A DNA stretch of 64,000 bases from Gordonia alkanivorans NBRC 16433 (GTDB lineage: Bacteria > Actinomycetota > Actinomycetes > Mycobacteriales > Mycobacteriaceae). The notes beneath the pieces were generated by a model. That model ran no database searches and was not told the DNA's origin. It worked only from the letters and a program-made list of their open reading frames with translations. The stretch covers positions 1-64,000 of the forward strand of contig NZ_BACI01000045.1 in NCBI RefSeq assembly GCF_000225505.1. Reading direction: 5' to 3'. Made by a program: the position numbers and the translations under genes. This document shows positions 52,235 through 60,934 of this stretch, one piece after another. Each line of letters begins with the position of its first letter. Position 1 is the stretch's first letter.

Positions 52235-53797
52235 TCAGGCGATGGTGTATCTACGCTCGTCCAGACCGGTCGCGCCATCGGGCGCGGGGGACTGATACCG
52301 CTCGACCTGTGGGCGCCCCTGTTTGTCGATCGCACGGCACGTGACCGTGTGGTCGCCTTTGTCCGCTTGCCACACGAACTTCCACTGACGCCAGGTGTCG
52401 ACGCTGTACTCGGTCGCCAGTTCCGCGAGCTGCCACGGCCCGTCGTCGATCCGGACCTCGACGCGCTCGACGCCGATGTGCTGCGCCCACGCCGTTCCGG
52501 CGATGACGACCTCACCCGCAGGATGTGAGGTACCCCGGGCCGGGCGGTCGATCCGTGAGGCCAGCTTGATGGGTCCGAGCGCGGACCATCCGCGATCGGT
52601 CCAGTACGCCCTGGCCTCGGAGAACCTGGTGATCTCCCAGTCGACCACCCACTTGGTCGCCGACACGTACCCGTACAGACCGGGAACCACCTGACGGACC
52701 GGATACCCGTGTTCGATGGGTAGCGGCCCGCCGTTCATACCGACCGCCAGCAGGGCGTCGCGACCATCGGTGATGTCCGAAATCGGTGTGCCACAGGTCC
52801 ATCCGTCGACACTGGTGGAGAGCAGCATGTCCGCTCCGGGCCGCACTCCGGCGAGATCGAGGACCATCTGCATCGGCACGCCGAGCCATCGCGCGTTGCC
52901 GATCAGGTCTCCCCCGACGTCGTTGGACACGCACGCGAGTGTCACGAGCCGTTCGGTCATCGGCATCGCCAGCAGGTCGTCCCAGGCGAGCGTCACCTCC
53001 CTGTCGACTTCGCCGTGTATCCGCAGTCGCCATTCGACGGTGGTGAGCGTCGGCACCTGGAGCGCGGTGTCGATGCGGTAGAAGTCGTCGTTGCCGGTGA
53101 TGAAAGACGTTGCGCCGGAGAGGTCGATCTCGGTACCCGGCGGGATCGGCGGTGCCGGGTCGACGGGCTTCGGCAGCAGGATCCGCGCACGGTCGGCCAG
53201 CGTGCTCGCGGTGTCGGCGAGCATGCGACGGCCGATGACGCCGATCGCGACGGCCGCCACGGCAACGCCACCCGCCGCGAGGACGAACCGGCGCGAGATC
53301 GGTTGGTGGACGCGATCTTCCGCATCACCATCCTCGACCGGCGGCGGCTCGTCGTCGAGCTGTGCCAGCAGCAGCCTCAGTACGACGATGCCCACGACCC
53401 CGGCGAGGACCGACGGCAGCGCATACGTCCACGTAGCGCCCGGCCGGTTCACCGCCGCCAGCACTCCGACGGCAGCGAAGACCGCGATGATCGCGGAACC
53501 GAGCGGTGGACGCCGCCGCTCGAGGTACCCGCAGGCGCCGGCGATCACGGCGATGATGATGCCCATCCCGACGAAGAGGGCGACCTTGTCGGCGATGCCG
53601 AAGGTCTGGATGGCCCATTCCCGGACCGCCTCGGGCGAGTGGTCGACCACCGACGAGCCGACCGCGAAGTACGGGGACGCGTCCGGCGACACCGGGACCG
53701 CGGCGATCTCCCCGGCCGCCAGTCCGGCACCCACCGCGACGATCCCCGCCAGCCACGGGGCCGCGGTGTGCGCACGAGGGGTCGACGAGAAGGTCAC
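52235..53797 (-). CDS. Membrane-anchored molybdopterin oxidoreductase (sulfite-oxidase-like)
   Basis: A 520-residue protein with about four N-terminal helices (1-150), a further hydrophobic segment at about 170-190 after SRRF, then a sulfite-oxidase fold molybdopterin domain (about 225-415) with the Moco-ligand Cys in TLACVSNDVGG (about 285), and a C-terminal immunoglobulin-like domain. The catalytic part should face outside. It would use the molybdenum imported by the modABC operon in this window. Substrate unknown. It stands alone on its strand. Confidence 0.85.
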   Translation of the reverse strand: MTFSSTPRAHTAAPWLAGIVAVGAGLAAGEIAAVPVSPDASPYFAVGSSVVDHSPEAVREWAIQTFGIADKVALFVGMGIIIAVIAGACGYLERRRPPLGSAIIAVFAAVGVLAAVNRPGATWTYALPSVLAGVVGIVVLRLLLAQLDDEPPPVEDGDAEDRVHQPISRRFVLAAGGVAVAAVAIGVIGRRMLADTASTLADRARILLPKPVDPAPPIPPGTEIDLSGATSFITGNDDFYRIDTALQVPTLTTVEWRLRIHGEVDREVTLAWDDLLAMPMTERLVTLACVSNDVGGDLIGNARWLGVPMQMVLDLAGVRPGADMLLSTSVDGWTCGTPISDITDGRDALLAVGMNGGPLPIEHGYPVRQVVPGLYGYVSATKWVVDWEITRFSEARAYWTDRGWSALGPIKLASRIDRPARGTSHPAGEVVIAGTAWAQHIGVERVEVRIDDGPWQLAELATEYSVDTWRQWKFVWQADKGDHTVTCRAIDKQGRPQVERYQSPAPDGATGLDERRYTIA

Positions 53798-53930
53798 ACT
53801 TCTTGATACCGGAGTTCGGGCACGTGGCGGCGGGTCGCGGCCGAAGGCCCGCCGTTCATCCGACGATCAATCGGCTGACCTGCTGATTCGGTGCGAACAC
53901 TAAGGTGTCCCGATGAATGGACGCCAAGAC

Positions 53931-53944
53931 TAGAACAGGTTCTA
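53931..53944. promoter_or_regulatory. KstR-type operator
   Basis: TAGAACAGGTTCTA fits the KstR consensus TnnAACnnGTTnnA and is a palindrome, extended by C and G on each side. It covers about -36 to -23 from the start codon at 53967. TAATCT (53955-53960) is a -10 box six bases before the ATG, so bound repressor would block a leaderless promoter. Confidence 0.7.
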
Positions 53945-53966
53945 GTTAGTCCGCTAATCTGGCCGC

Positions 53967-55442
53967 ATGGCTACCAGTACCGAGATCCCGGAGACCGTCG
54001 CCCTCGAATCGGTGACCGAATTCTCCGACGAGGTCGACGTCGTCGTGATCGGATTCGGCATCGCGGGCGGATGCGCCGCGGCAGAGGCCGCCGCGAACGG
54101 GGCGCGCGTCCTGCTCATCGAACGTGCCGCCGCGGCCGGCGGCACCACCTCACTGTCGGGAGGCTTCTTCTATCTCGGTGGCGGCACCGCCGTCCAGAAG
54201 GCGACGGGTCAGGACGACTCGCCCGAGGAGATGGAGAAGTACCTGACCGCGGTGTCCATCGACCCCGAGGCCGACAAGATCCACGCGTACTGCGTCGACA
54301 GCGTCGACCACTTCAACTGGCTCGAGGGGCTGGGCTTCACCTTCGAGCGCAGCTTCTACCCGGAGAAAGCCGTCATCCAACCGGGCACCGAAGGCCTGAT
54401 GTACACCGGCAACGAGAAGGTCTGGCCGTTCAAGGACCAGGCCGTCCCCGCCCCGCGCGGTCACAAGGTGCCGGTTCCCGGCGAGACCGGTGGCGCCTCG
54501 CTGGTCATCGATTTGCTGGTCAAGCGTCTCGGCGAGCTCGGCGTCGAAGTACGGTATGAAACCGGCGCCCGGCAGCTCGTCGTCGACTCCGACGGAACGG
54601 TCGCCGGAGTGACCTGGAAGAGGCCCGGCGAGGAGGGCGTCATCCGCGCCACCTCGGTGATCATCGCCGCCGGCGGCTTCGTGATGAACCCCGAGATGGT
54701 CGCCGAGCACACGCCGCACCTCGCCGAGAAGCCGTTCGTCCTGGGCAACACCTACGACGACGGCCTCGGACTCCGCATGGGCCGCTCGGTCGGCGCCGAA
54801 CTGAAGTACATGGACAAGGCGTTCATCACCGCCCCGATCTACCCGCCGGCCAGCATGGTCATGGGCGTCATCGTCAACAAGTTCGGCGAGCGATTCGTCA
54901 CCGAGGACTCGTACCACGCCCGCACCTCGGGATTCATTCTGGAACAACCGGATTCGACGGCATACCTCATCGTCGACGAATCGCACATGAATCAGGAGCA
55001 CAATTACCTGATCAAGTTCATCGACGGTTACGAATCCATCGCGGAGATGGAAGCCGCACTCGGCATCCCCGAGGGCAATCTGCAGCAAACGATGGCGCGG
55101 TACAACGAGAACGCCGCGAAGAAGGAGGATCCCGACTTCCACAAGGCGGCCGAGTTCCTCGAACCCCAGGACAAGGGCCCCTGGGCCGTCTACGACCTCT
55201 CACTGGGTAAGGCGGTGTACGCCGGTTTCACCATGGGCGGCATGGCGACCTCGCTCGACGGCGAGGTGCTCGACGAGTCGGGGTCGGTCATCAAGGGCCT
55301 GTACGCCGCGGGCGCGAGCGCCACCAACATCGCGCAAGACTGCAAGGGGTATTGCAGCGGAACTCAATTGGGCGAGGGATCGTACTTCGGTCGCCGCGCC
55401 GGTCGTCACGCCGCGGCGAAGGTGACCTCGCGTGTGAGCTGA
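53967..55442 (+). CDS. FAD-binding oxidoreductase (ketosteroid-dehydrogenase-like)
   Basis: A 491-residue flavoprotein of the fumarate reductase/3-ketosteroid delta-1-dehydrogenase superfamily. It has the dinucleotide motif VVVIGFGIAGGCAAAEA (about 25-41), the TTSLSGGFFYLGGG segment and the C-terminal GLYAAGASA with GSYFGRRAG. It is led by a KstR box, so it likely belongs to the steroid (cholesterol) catabolic regulon. Its exact reaction is not clear; the length is shorter than KstD (about 510-570). Confidence 0.8.
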   Translation: MATSTEIPETVALESVTEFSDEVDVVVIGFGIAGGCAAAEAAANGARVLLIERAAAAGGTTSLSGGFFYLGGGTAVQKATGQDDSPEEMEKYLTAVSIDPEADKIHAYCVDSVDHFNWLEGLGFTFERSFYPEKAVIQPGTEGLMYTGNEKVWPFKDQAVPAPRGHKVPVPGETGGASLVIDLLVKRLGELGVEVRYETGARQLVVDSDGTVAGVTWKRPGEEGVIRATSVIIAAGGFVMNPEMVAEHTPHLAEKPFVLGNTYDDGLGLRMGRSVGAELKYMDKAFITAPIYPPASMVMGVIVNKFGERFVTEDSYHARTSGFILEQPDSTAYLIVDESHMNQEHNYLIKFIDGYESIAEMEAALGIPEGNLQQTMARYNENAAKKEDPDFHKAAEFLEPQDKGPWAVYDLSLGKAVYAGFTMGGMATSLDGEVLDESGSVIKGLYAAGASATNIAQDCKGYCSGTQLGEGSYFGRRAGRHAAAKVTSRVS

Positions 55443-55460
55443 AGTACCCACTCACTGAAG

Positions 55461-55580
55461 ACCGCCCCTGAGAGACACCCTGTGGAGCGGGGCCGACGAC
55501 ACTATGTCGCCGGCGCCTCTCTGGAGAGTTGCTCTCAGGGGCGGTTCTCAGTTGGGCGTGTTTTCCGGGGCGGTTCTCAG
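55461..55580. repeat. Inverted/direct repeats between flavoprotein and copA
   Basis: ACCGCCCCTGAGAG (55461-55474) and CTCTCAGGGGCGGT (55532-55545) are perfect 14-base inverted arms. GGGGCGGTTCTCAG occurs twice in direct order (55538-55551 and 55567-55580), the second copy running into the copA stop. The region likely serves as a terminator for both convergent genes. Confidence 0.6.
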
Positions 55581-57901
55581 CGGGTCGGGGAGAACCGGCG
55601 CAACCGCAGGCTGTTTCCCACGACGAACACCGAGGAGAGTGCCATCGCAGCCCCGGCGATCATCGGATTCAGCATTCCGGCGGCCGCCAACGGGATCGCG
55701 GCGACGTTGTAACCGAAGGCCCAGAACAGGTTTCCCTTGATCGTGCCGAGGGTTCGACGCGCCAGTCTGATGGCGTCGGCGACCACGCGTAGGTCACCGC
55801 TCACAACCGTGAGGTCGCTGGCCGCCATCGCAACGTCGGTGCCGGTGCCCATGGCGAGACCGAGGTCCGCCTGCGCCAGTGCCGCGGCGTCGTTGATGCC
55901 GTCGCCGACCATCGCCACCACGCGGCCCTGCTCCTGGAGTTCGGCGATCACCTCGAGCTTGCGCTGCGGGCTGACACCCGCGGTCACGTCGTCGATCCCG
56001 ACCTCGTCGGCCACTGCGCGGGCCGCACCCTCGTTGTCGCCGGTGAGCAGCTTCGGCGTGAGACCCAGGCGCCGGAACTCGGCGATGGCCTCTGCCGACG
56101 ACTCCTTGATCCGGTCGGCCACCGCGATCACGCCGACCGGAACCGGTTCGGACGCATCCTCTTTCGTATCCCCGACAAGCACGACGACCGCTGTCGCGCC
56201 ACCCGACTCGGCGGTCGACACCGCGGTCGCGAGGTCGGCGGGTATCTGTACGGTCACCTTGCTGGGCGAGAGGACCCGGACTCGCCTGTCTCCCACGGTG
56301 CCGGCAACACCGGCACCTTGCGTGGACACGAAATCCCGGGCCTTCTCCGACACGTGCTCACGCCCCGCGTCGACGACGGCGCGTCCGATCGGGTGCTCCG
56401 ACCCGGCCTCCACTGCCGCCGCCCACGCGAGGACCTGCGACTCGTCCCTACCGGCGGCCGCGGTCACCGTCGACACCGACATGTCGCCGGTGGTGACGGT
56501 GCCGGTCTTGTCCAGCACGATGGTGTCGACGCGCCGGGTCGACTCCAGCACCTCGGGCCCCTTCAGCAGGATGCCCAGCTGTGCGCCGCGGCCCGTGCCG
56601 ACCATCAGAGCGGTCGGAGTGGCGAGCCCGAGCGCACACGGGCAGGCGATGATGAGGACCGCCACCGCCGCGGTGAAGGCGAAGGTCACGTCACCGCCTG
56701 CGAAGTCATCCAACGACGCCGCACCCAGCCAGAAGCCCAGCGTGGCAACGGAGATCGCGATCACCGCGGGCACGAACACCGAGGAGATGCGGTCGGCCAG
56801 ACGCTGCGCGTCGGCCTTGCCCTCCTGCGCGGCGGCGACCATGCGTGCCATCTGCGAGAGCGCGGTGTCGGAACCCACCGCGGTCGCCCGGACGACGAGC
56901 AGTCCGCTGGTGTTGACGGTGGCGCCGATGACCGCATCACCCGCGGTCACCTCGACCGGGATCGATTCCCCGGACACCATCGACGCGTCGATTGCCGAAG
57001 CACCCTCGATCACGACGCCGTCGGTCGCGATCTTCTCTCCCGGCCGCACGACGAACTCGTCGCCGACGACCAACTGGCCGATGGGAATTCGGGTCTCGAC
57101 GCCGCTCTCTGAATCCTGGGCCCGCTCGCTTCGCTCCCGGCGCCCGCGGACCACGACATCCTTGGCCCCGAGGTCCATGAGTGCACGTAGTGCATCACCG
57201 GCGCGCCGCTTGGATCGCTTCTCGAAGTAGCGACCCGCCAGCAGGAAGGTCGTGACGGCCGCGGCCGCCTCGAGGTAGATGTGCGATGCCCCATCGGTTC
57301 GTTGGGGCAGCAGGTCGAATCCGTGGGTGAGGCCGGGCGTACCGGCCGTGCCGAGGAAGAGGGCGTACAGCGACCAGCCGAACGCGGCGAGCGTGCCGAC
57401 CGACACGAGCGTGTCCATCGTGGTCGCGCCGTGCCGCAGGTTGATCCAGGCCGCGCGGTGGAACGGGTAGGCGCCCCACACGACCACCGGCGCGGCCAGC
57501 GTCAGGGACAGCCACTGCCAGTAGGTGAACTGCCAGGCCGGGATCATCGCCAGCGCGATCACCGGGACCGACAGCACCGCCGACACGATCAGCCGCTGCC
57601 GAAGCGCGTCGAGTTCCGGATCTGCGGTCGGTGCGGTGTCGGTCGTGTCCGCTTCCGACCCGGTCGGCGGGTCGGGCAGGATCGGCGCGGCGTCGTAACC
57701 GGCGGCCCGGACCACCTCGATGAGGTCGTCGGCGGCGAGACCGGTGGGGACCTCGACGTGGGCGCGTTCGGTCGCGTAGTTCACCGAGGCGGTCACGCCG
57801 TCGAGTTTGTTGAGTTTTCGCTCGATGCGGTTCGCACACGACGCGCAGGTCATGCCGGAGATGTCGAGGTCGACCAGTTGCAGGCCAGGACTCGCGGACA
57901 T
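55577..57901 (-). CDS. copA: Copper-translocating P1B-type ATPase
   Basis: A 774-residue pump. An N-terminal HMA domain has GMTCASC (about 16-22), the membrane ion site is CPC (ACPCALGLATP) and the phosphorylation site is DKTGT, followed by the GDGINDAAAL hinge. It exports Cu(I). ATG 57901 overlaps the previous stop (TGATG). Before IPIGQLVVGDEF the sequence RRERSERAQDSESG looks like an insertion encoded by a GC-rich repeat (57101-57146). It ends the csoR-copZ-small protein-copA operon. Confidence 0.93.
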   Translation of the reverse strand: MSASPGLQLVDLDISGMTCASCANRIERKLNKLDGVTASVNYATERAHVEVPTGLAADDLIEVVRAAGYDAAPILPDPPTGSEADTTDTAPTADPELDALRQRLIVSAVLSVPVIALAMIPAWQFTYWQWLSLTLAAPVVVWGAYPFHRAAWINLRHGATTMDTLVSVGTLAAFGWSLYALFLGTAGTPGLTHGFDLLPQRTDGASHIYLEAAAAVTTFLLAGRYFEKRSKRRAGDALRALMDLGAKDVVVRGRRERSERAQDSESGVETRIPIGQLVVGDEFVVRPGEKIATDGVVIEGASAIDASMVSGESIPVEVTAGDAVIGATVNTSGLLVVRATAVGSDTALSQMARMVAAAQEGKADAQRLADRISSVFVPAVIAISVATLGFWLGAASLDDFAGGDVTFAFTAAVAVLIIACPCALGLATPTALMVGTGRGAQLGILLKGPEVLESTRRVDTIVLDKTGTVTTGDMSVSTVTAAAGRDESQVLAWAAAVEAGSEHPIGRAVVDAGREHVSEKARDFVSTQGAGVAGTVGDRRVRVLSPSKVTVQIPADLATAVSTAESGGATAVVVLVGDTKEDASEPVPVGVIAVADRIKESSAEAIAEFRRLGLTPKLLTGDNEGAARAVADEVGIDDVTAGVSPQRKLEVIAELQEQGRVVAMVGDGINDAAALAQADLGLAMGTGTDVAMAASDLTVVSGDLRVVADAIRLARRTLGTIKGNLFWAFGYNVAAIPLAAAGMLNPMIAGAAMALSSVFVVGNSLRLRRFSPTR
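57101..57146 (-). repeat. Repeat-like insertion inside copA
   Basis: The stretch encodes about 14 extra residues in the actuator-domain loop and shares GCTCGCTTCGCTC with the palindromic repeat cluster (27073-27085). It keeps frame. Confidence 0.5.
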
Positions 57902-58125
57902 CAGTGGTCGCCTCCATTCGTCACGTCGCCGTGATCGGTGTCGGTGTGTGTCGTGTCGCCTCGTGGGCTGGAGTCGGGAACGGTCGTCTCTACGACGCCG
58001 TGCGAGGGTGCGTCGTGGGTGACCGGCTCGGGTTGCGGTCCCCATGCCCGGCCGACACCGAAGGCGATCGCGAAAGCGGCGATCAGCGCGACGACGTAGG
58101 CCAGAGGACCCGTGGGGATGCTCAT
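57901..58125 (-). CDS. Small membrane protein of the copper operon
   Basis: A 74-residue protein with one helix (about 8-27: AYVVALIAAFAIAFGVG) and a hydrophilic tail ending in His/Asp-rich HTDTDHGDVTNGGDH, which could bind metal. ATG 58125 overlaps no gene but lies one base after the copZ stop; its own stop overlaps the copA start. I do not know the family. A role in copper handling at the membrane is inferred from place and tail. Confidence 0.65.
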   Translation of the reverse strand: MSIPTGPLAYVVALIAAFAIAFGVGRAWGPQPEPVTHDAPSHGVVETTVPDSSPRGDTTHTDTDHGDVTNGGDH

Positions 58126-58126
58126 G

Positions 58127-58333
58127 TCAGACCAGTGAATACCCGGCTTCGGCGACCGCTCCGGCGATCTCCTCGCGCGGGATCTCACGATCGGCGACGA
58201 CGCGCACGGCTCCGTTCTCGAGGGTGACGTCGACGCTGGTCACGCCGGCGATCTCCTCGATCTCCTCGCGGACGGAGGCGACGCAGTGGCCGCAGGTCAT
58301 GCCGGTGACGGTGTAGTTGCTGGTGGTGCTCAT
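58127..58333 (-). CDS. copZ: HMA-domain copper chaperone
   Basis: A 68-residue ferredoxin-fold HMA protein with the Cu(I)-binding GMTCGHC at 11-17 and the typical TSVDVTLENG and AGYSLV end. It delivers copper to CopA. ATG 58333 follows GAGGAG. It lies 47 bases after csoR. Confidence 0.93.
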   Translation of the reverse strand: MSTTSNYTVTGMTCGHCVASVREEIEEIAGVTSVDVTLENGAVRVVADREIPREEIAGAVAEAGYSLV

Positions 58334-58380
58334 CCGTACTCCTCTGGTTGAAGTCTCGTGGGTGTGGCCGGTCGTCGACG

Positions 58381-58674
58381 TCAGGACTTCACGAGCCGCG
58401 CGATCGCGGCCATGGCCTCGTCGACCTTCTCCTTGCCGGCCGCGTCGCTCTCCTGCGCGGCGCGCACGACGCAGTGGGCCATGTGCTCCTCGAGCAGACC
58501 CAGGCTGACCGCCTGCAGTGCCTTGGTCATGGCCGACACCTGGGTGAGGATGTCGATGCAGTACGAGTCCTCTTCGACCATGCGCTGCAGCCCACGTGCC
58601 TGACCCTCGATGCGGCGGAGTCGCTTGAGGTAGTCGTCCTTGCGGCCGATGTAGCCGTGCTGGTGCTCGTCCAT
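58381..58674 (-). CDS. csoR: CsoR-type copper-sensing repressor
   Basis: A 97-residue all-helical repressor. The Cu(I) ligands of CsoR are present: Cys in SYCIDI (about 39), then His and Cys in EEHMAHC (about 64 and 68). Copper binding releases it from the operator (58693-58710), inducing csoR-copZ-copA. It starts the operon. Confidence 0.93.
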   Translation of the reverse strand: MDEHQHGYIGRKDDYLKRLRRIEGQARGLQRMVEEDSYCIDILTQVSAMTKALQAVSLGLLEEHMAHCVVRAAQESDAAGKEKVDEAMAAIARLVKS

Positions 58675-58692
58675 GTCGCTCCTGTTGTGACG

Positions 58693-58710
58693 GGTACCCC
58701 TCAGGGGTAT
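58693..58710. promoter_or_regulatory. CsoR operator
   Basis: TACCCCT (58695-58701) and AGGGGTA (58703-58709) form a near-perfect dyad, the TACCCC/GGGGTA pattern of CsoR sites, 20 bases upstream of csoR. A related half with TACCCCCC lies at about 58747. Confidence 0.75.
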
Positions 58711-58844
58711 GCCTCACCAGGTATACCAGCGTTCAACCGTCGACGGTACCCCCCTACCGTATGTGATCTCGATCGGCGGCCGTCGAGCGCGAGCGCAACG
58801 CGTAACCCCGACACGGGCGCGTCGGGGTTCGGAGATCGCGGGAG

Positions 58845-59690
58845 CTACGGCCGCAATGCGGCGGCGAGGCGCGCCAGAGCTACGGCGACGTCGTCGAGGG
58901 CCGCGCTGATCTCGGCGCGACGTGCGGCTTCGGCTGCGGAAACCGGCTCCGAGGAATGGTCGGCAACCTCTGCCTGCGCATCCGGGACAACCCCGGGCGG
59001 GACAGCTGCGCCCGCCGGAGAAGCGGCCTGCGGCACCACCGGACCGGGTTGCGCCGGGCCGGAAACGTCTCGGCCCGGCGCGACGGACCGGTGGCGTCGG
59101 CCGTGGTAGTCCTCGGCGGCGATCGGTTCGGCGTTCGTCGACCGGCGGCCGCCGCGGTATCCCGACTCAGGCGTGGGTTCGGGCTCGGCCCTGTGGGCCG
59201 ACTCGGGAGCAGGTGCCCCGGCCGGGGGAAGCGGTGCGGGCGGCTGATGCGAGTCCGGCAACCGGTGCGACCCCATCCGCTGCGGATGCGGGGCCGGCGG
59301 CTGCGACCCCGTCCGGTCGGGACCGGGAGCAGGGCGTTGATGATGACCGGTTCCGGCACCGGACATCACCGACGGGGCGTGCCCGTTCGAATGCGCATAG
59401 AAATGGGGTCCGCCGTGGCCGACGAAGAAGACGCAGCCGACGCCTTCCGGCGATGGGACCGGGCACGGGTTGCGTTCGATGAGGGACTGGGCGCGATCGT
59501 CGAAGTCGTTCCACTCGAGCCAGAGGCGGCGGTCGTGCCGCGGGTGGGTGCTCGCATCGGTCGCGTGGTTCCCGCGATGGCCGATCGCGAGACGGCACTG
59601 CAACAACCAATCGGAGTCACCCGACAGTCCCAGCGCCGCCCGTTCGGTCGGCCGGCACACCACCGTCGACCAACAGCCTTCGCCGTTCAT
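58845..59690 (-). CDS. Hypothetical protein with duplicated Cys/His motif
   Basis: A 281-residue protein. The N-terminal about 105 residues carry two copies of C-x5-H-x3-H, in CRLAIGHRGNH (C32, H38, H42) and CVFFVGHGGPH (C86, H92, H96), each preceded by another Cys (12 and 76), suggesting two small zinc sites. From about 110 to 250 the chain is Pro/Ala/His-rich and disordered-looking, then a short helix (about 255-281, AEISAALDDVAVALARLAAAL). No function is known to me. Confidence 0.6.
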   Translation of the reverse strand: MNGEGCWSTVVCRPTERAALGLSGDSDWLLQCRLAIGHRGNHATDASTHPRHDRRLWLEWNDFDDRAQSLIERNPCPVPSPEGVGCVFFVGHGGPHFYAHSNGHAPSVMSGAGTGHHQRPAPGPDRTGSQPPAPHPQRMGSHRLPDSHQPPAPLPPAGAPAPESAHRAEPEPTPESGYRGGRRSTNAEPIAAEDYHGRRHRSVAPGRDVSGPAQPGPVVPQAASPAGAAVPPGVVPDAQAEVADHSSEPVSAAEAARRAEISAALDDVAVALARLAAALRP

Positions 59691-59855
59691 GCGGACTCCC
59701 CTTCATACCTGCAGTACTTCACGTCTACGCGCGCCATCCAGCCATGCCACGCCGGTCTTCGCAGTGGTTCTCGAGTGTTCGTGCCGACCTCGGCTCGCCC
59801 CCCGGCAAGCGCCACGGCGTCCCCGGCGGCCGCGGTGCTGTGAAGATCCCGGGCG

Positions 59856-60860
59856 TCAGTCTACGAAGGAGGCCGGTCCGGTGCCACCCTGTTCGCCCCC
59901 GCGCGTCCCGGCGACAAACATCACGATCCGGCGATTCACCTCCTCCGGGCGATCGAGGTGGAGGAAGTGTCCGGCGTCCGCGATGACCGCGGCGGCACTG
60001 CCGTCGGGCAACACGCCCCGCACGTGGTCGGTGAATCTCGACTGCATGCAGCCGTCGTCGGCGCCGTGCAGATACAGCGTGCGGCAACGGGGTTCACCCA
60101 ACCAGGCGTCGCGGAGGTCGGCGTACCGCGGATCGGTCCGGGGTCGGAGCATCGCGCGGTAGTAGCCCAGGGCGGCAGCGCGATGTGCGCGTGTCGGCAG
60201 GGCGGCCACGGCACGGTCGACGTCGAGGTCGTAATTCGGCCGCGGGGTTCCGGGGCGTCGGATCCGCCAGCGTCGCCACAGCAGGGGGATCAGCCAGTCG
60301 AGACTCCGCTCGGGCAGCCACGGCAATTGGTTGAACCCGATGTACCAGCTCATCGTCGCCTGTCGCGCCAGGAGTCGGACCGCTCCCGGCCCCTCGGCGA
60401 CCGCGCGCCGGATGGCGGGTATCGGCGGAACAGACATCGCGACCACCGCCGAGTACGGGTTGTCCGAACGGTGCGACAGGGCGTTGACCGTCAACGAACC
60501 CCAGTCGTGCCCGATGAGTACCGCGTCGGGACCGGCGCCCACCGCACGGTGGATCTCGCGGGCGTCGTAGGCGAGGGCCGCGACATGAAAGTCCTTGTCC
60601 CGCGGGATGTCCGACGGAGCGTACCCACGGGTGAACGGTGCGACGACGCGATATCCGGCGGCGACGAGTTCGGGCGCGAGGAGACGCCACGTCCACGCCG
60701 AATCGGGAAAGCCGTGCAGACACACCGCAACCGGGCCGTCGACCGGGCCCCACACCAGCGCGTGGAGGGTGATGTGTCCGAGGTCGATGGTCTCGTGTCG
60801 CGGGGTATCGGAGTGGTCGTGGGGTTCGGCGTCGTGCGCGTCTGGTGAGCTGTGGGTCAT
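59856..60860 (-). CDS. Alpha/beta hydrolase (epoxide-hydrolase-like)
   Basis: A 334-residue protein with the HGFPDSAWTW oxyanion segment (about 46-55), Asp nucleophile in GHDWGS (about 117) and the catalytic His in ADAGHFLHLD near the end. The HGFPD and Asp nucleophile point to epoxide hydrolase or haloalkane dehalogenase type chemistry. The start is ATG 60860. It lies 74 bases after nadB on the same strand; a link to NAD synthesis is not evident. Confidence 0.83.
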   Translation of the reverse strand: MTHSSPDAHDAEPHDHSDTPRHETIDLGHITLHALVWGPVDGPVAVCLHGFPDSAWTWRLLAPELVAAGYRVVAPFTRGYAPSDIPRDKDFHVAALAYDAREIHRAVGAGPDAVLIGHDWGSLTVNALSHRSDNPYSAVVAMSVPPIPAIRRAVAEGPGAVRLLARQATMSWYIGFNQLPWLPERSLDWLIPLLWRRWRIRRPGTPRPNYDLDVDRAVAALPTRAHRAAALGYYRAMLRPRTDPRYADLRDAWLGEPRCRTLYLHGADDGCMQSRFTDHVRGVLPDGSAAAVIADAGHFLHLDRPEEVNRRIVMFVAGTRGGEQGGTGPASFVD

Positions 60861-60934
60861 CGGCGCCAATGTATCGCTCGTATCCGACGACCGCATCTAC
60901 TTGCGTGTTCGGGTGCGCGGCGCGCGCCTGGTGT

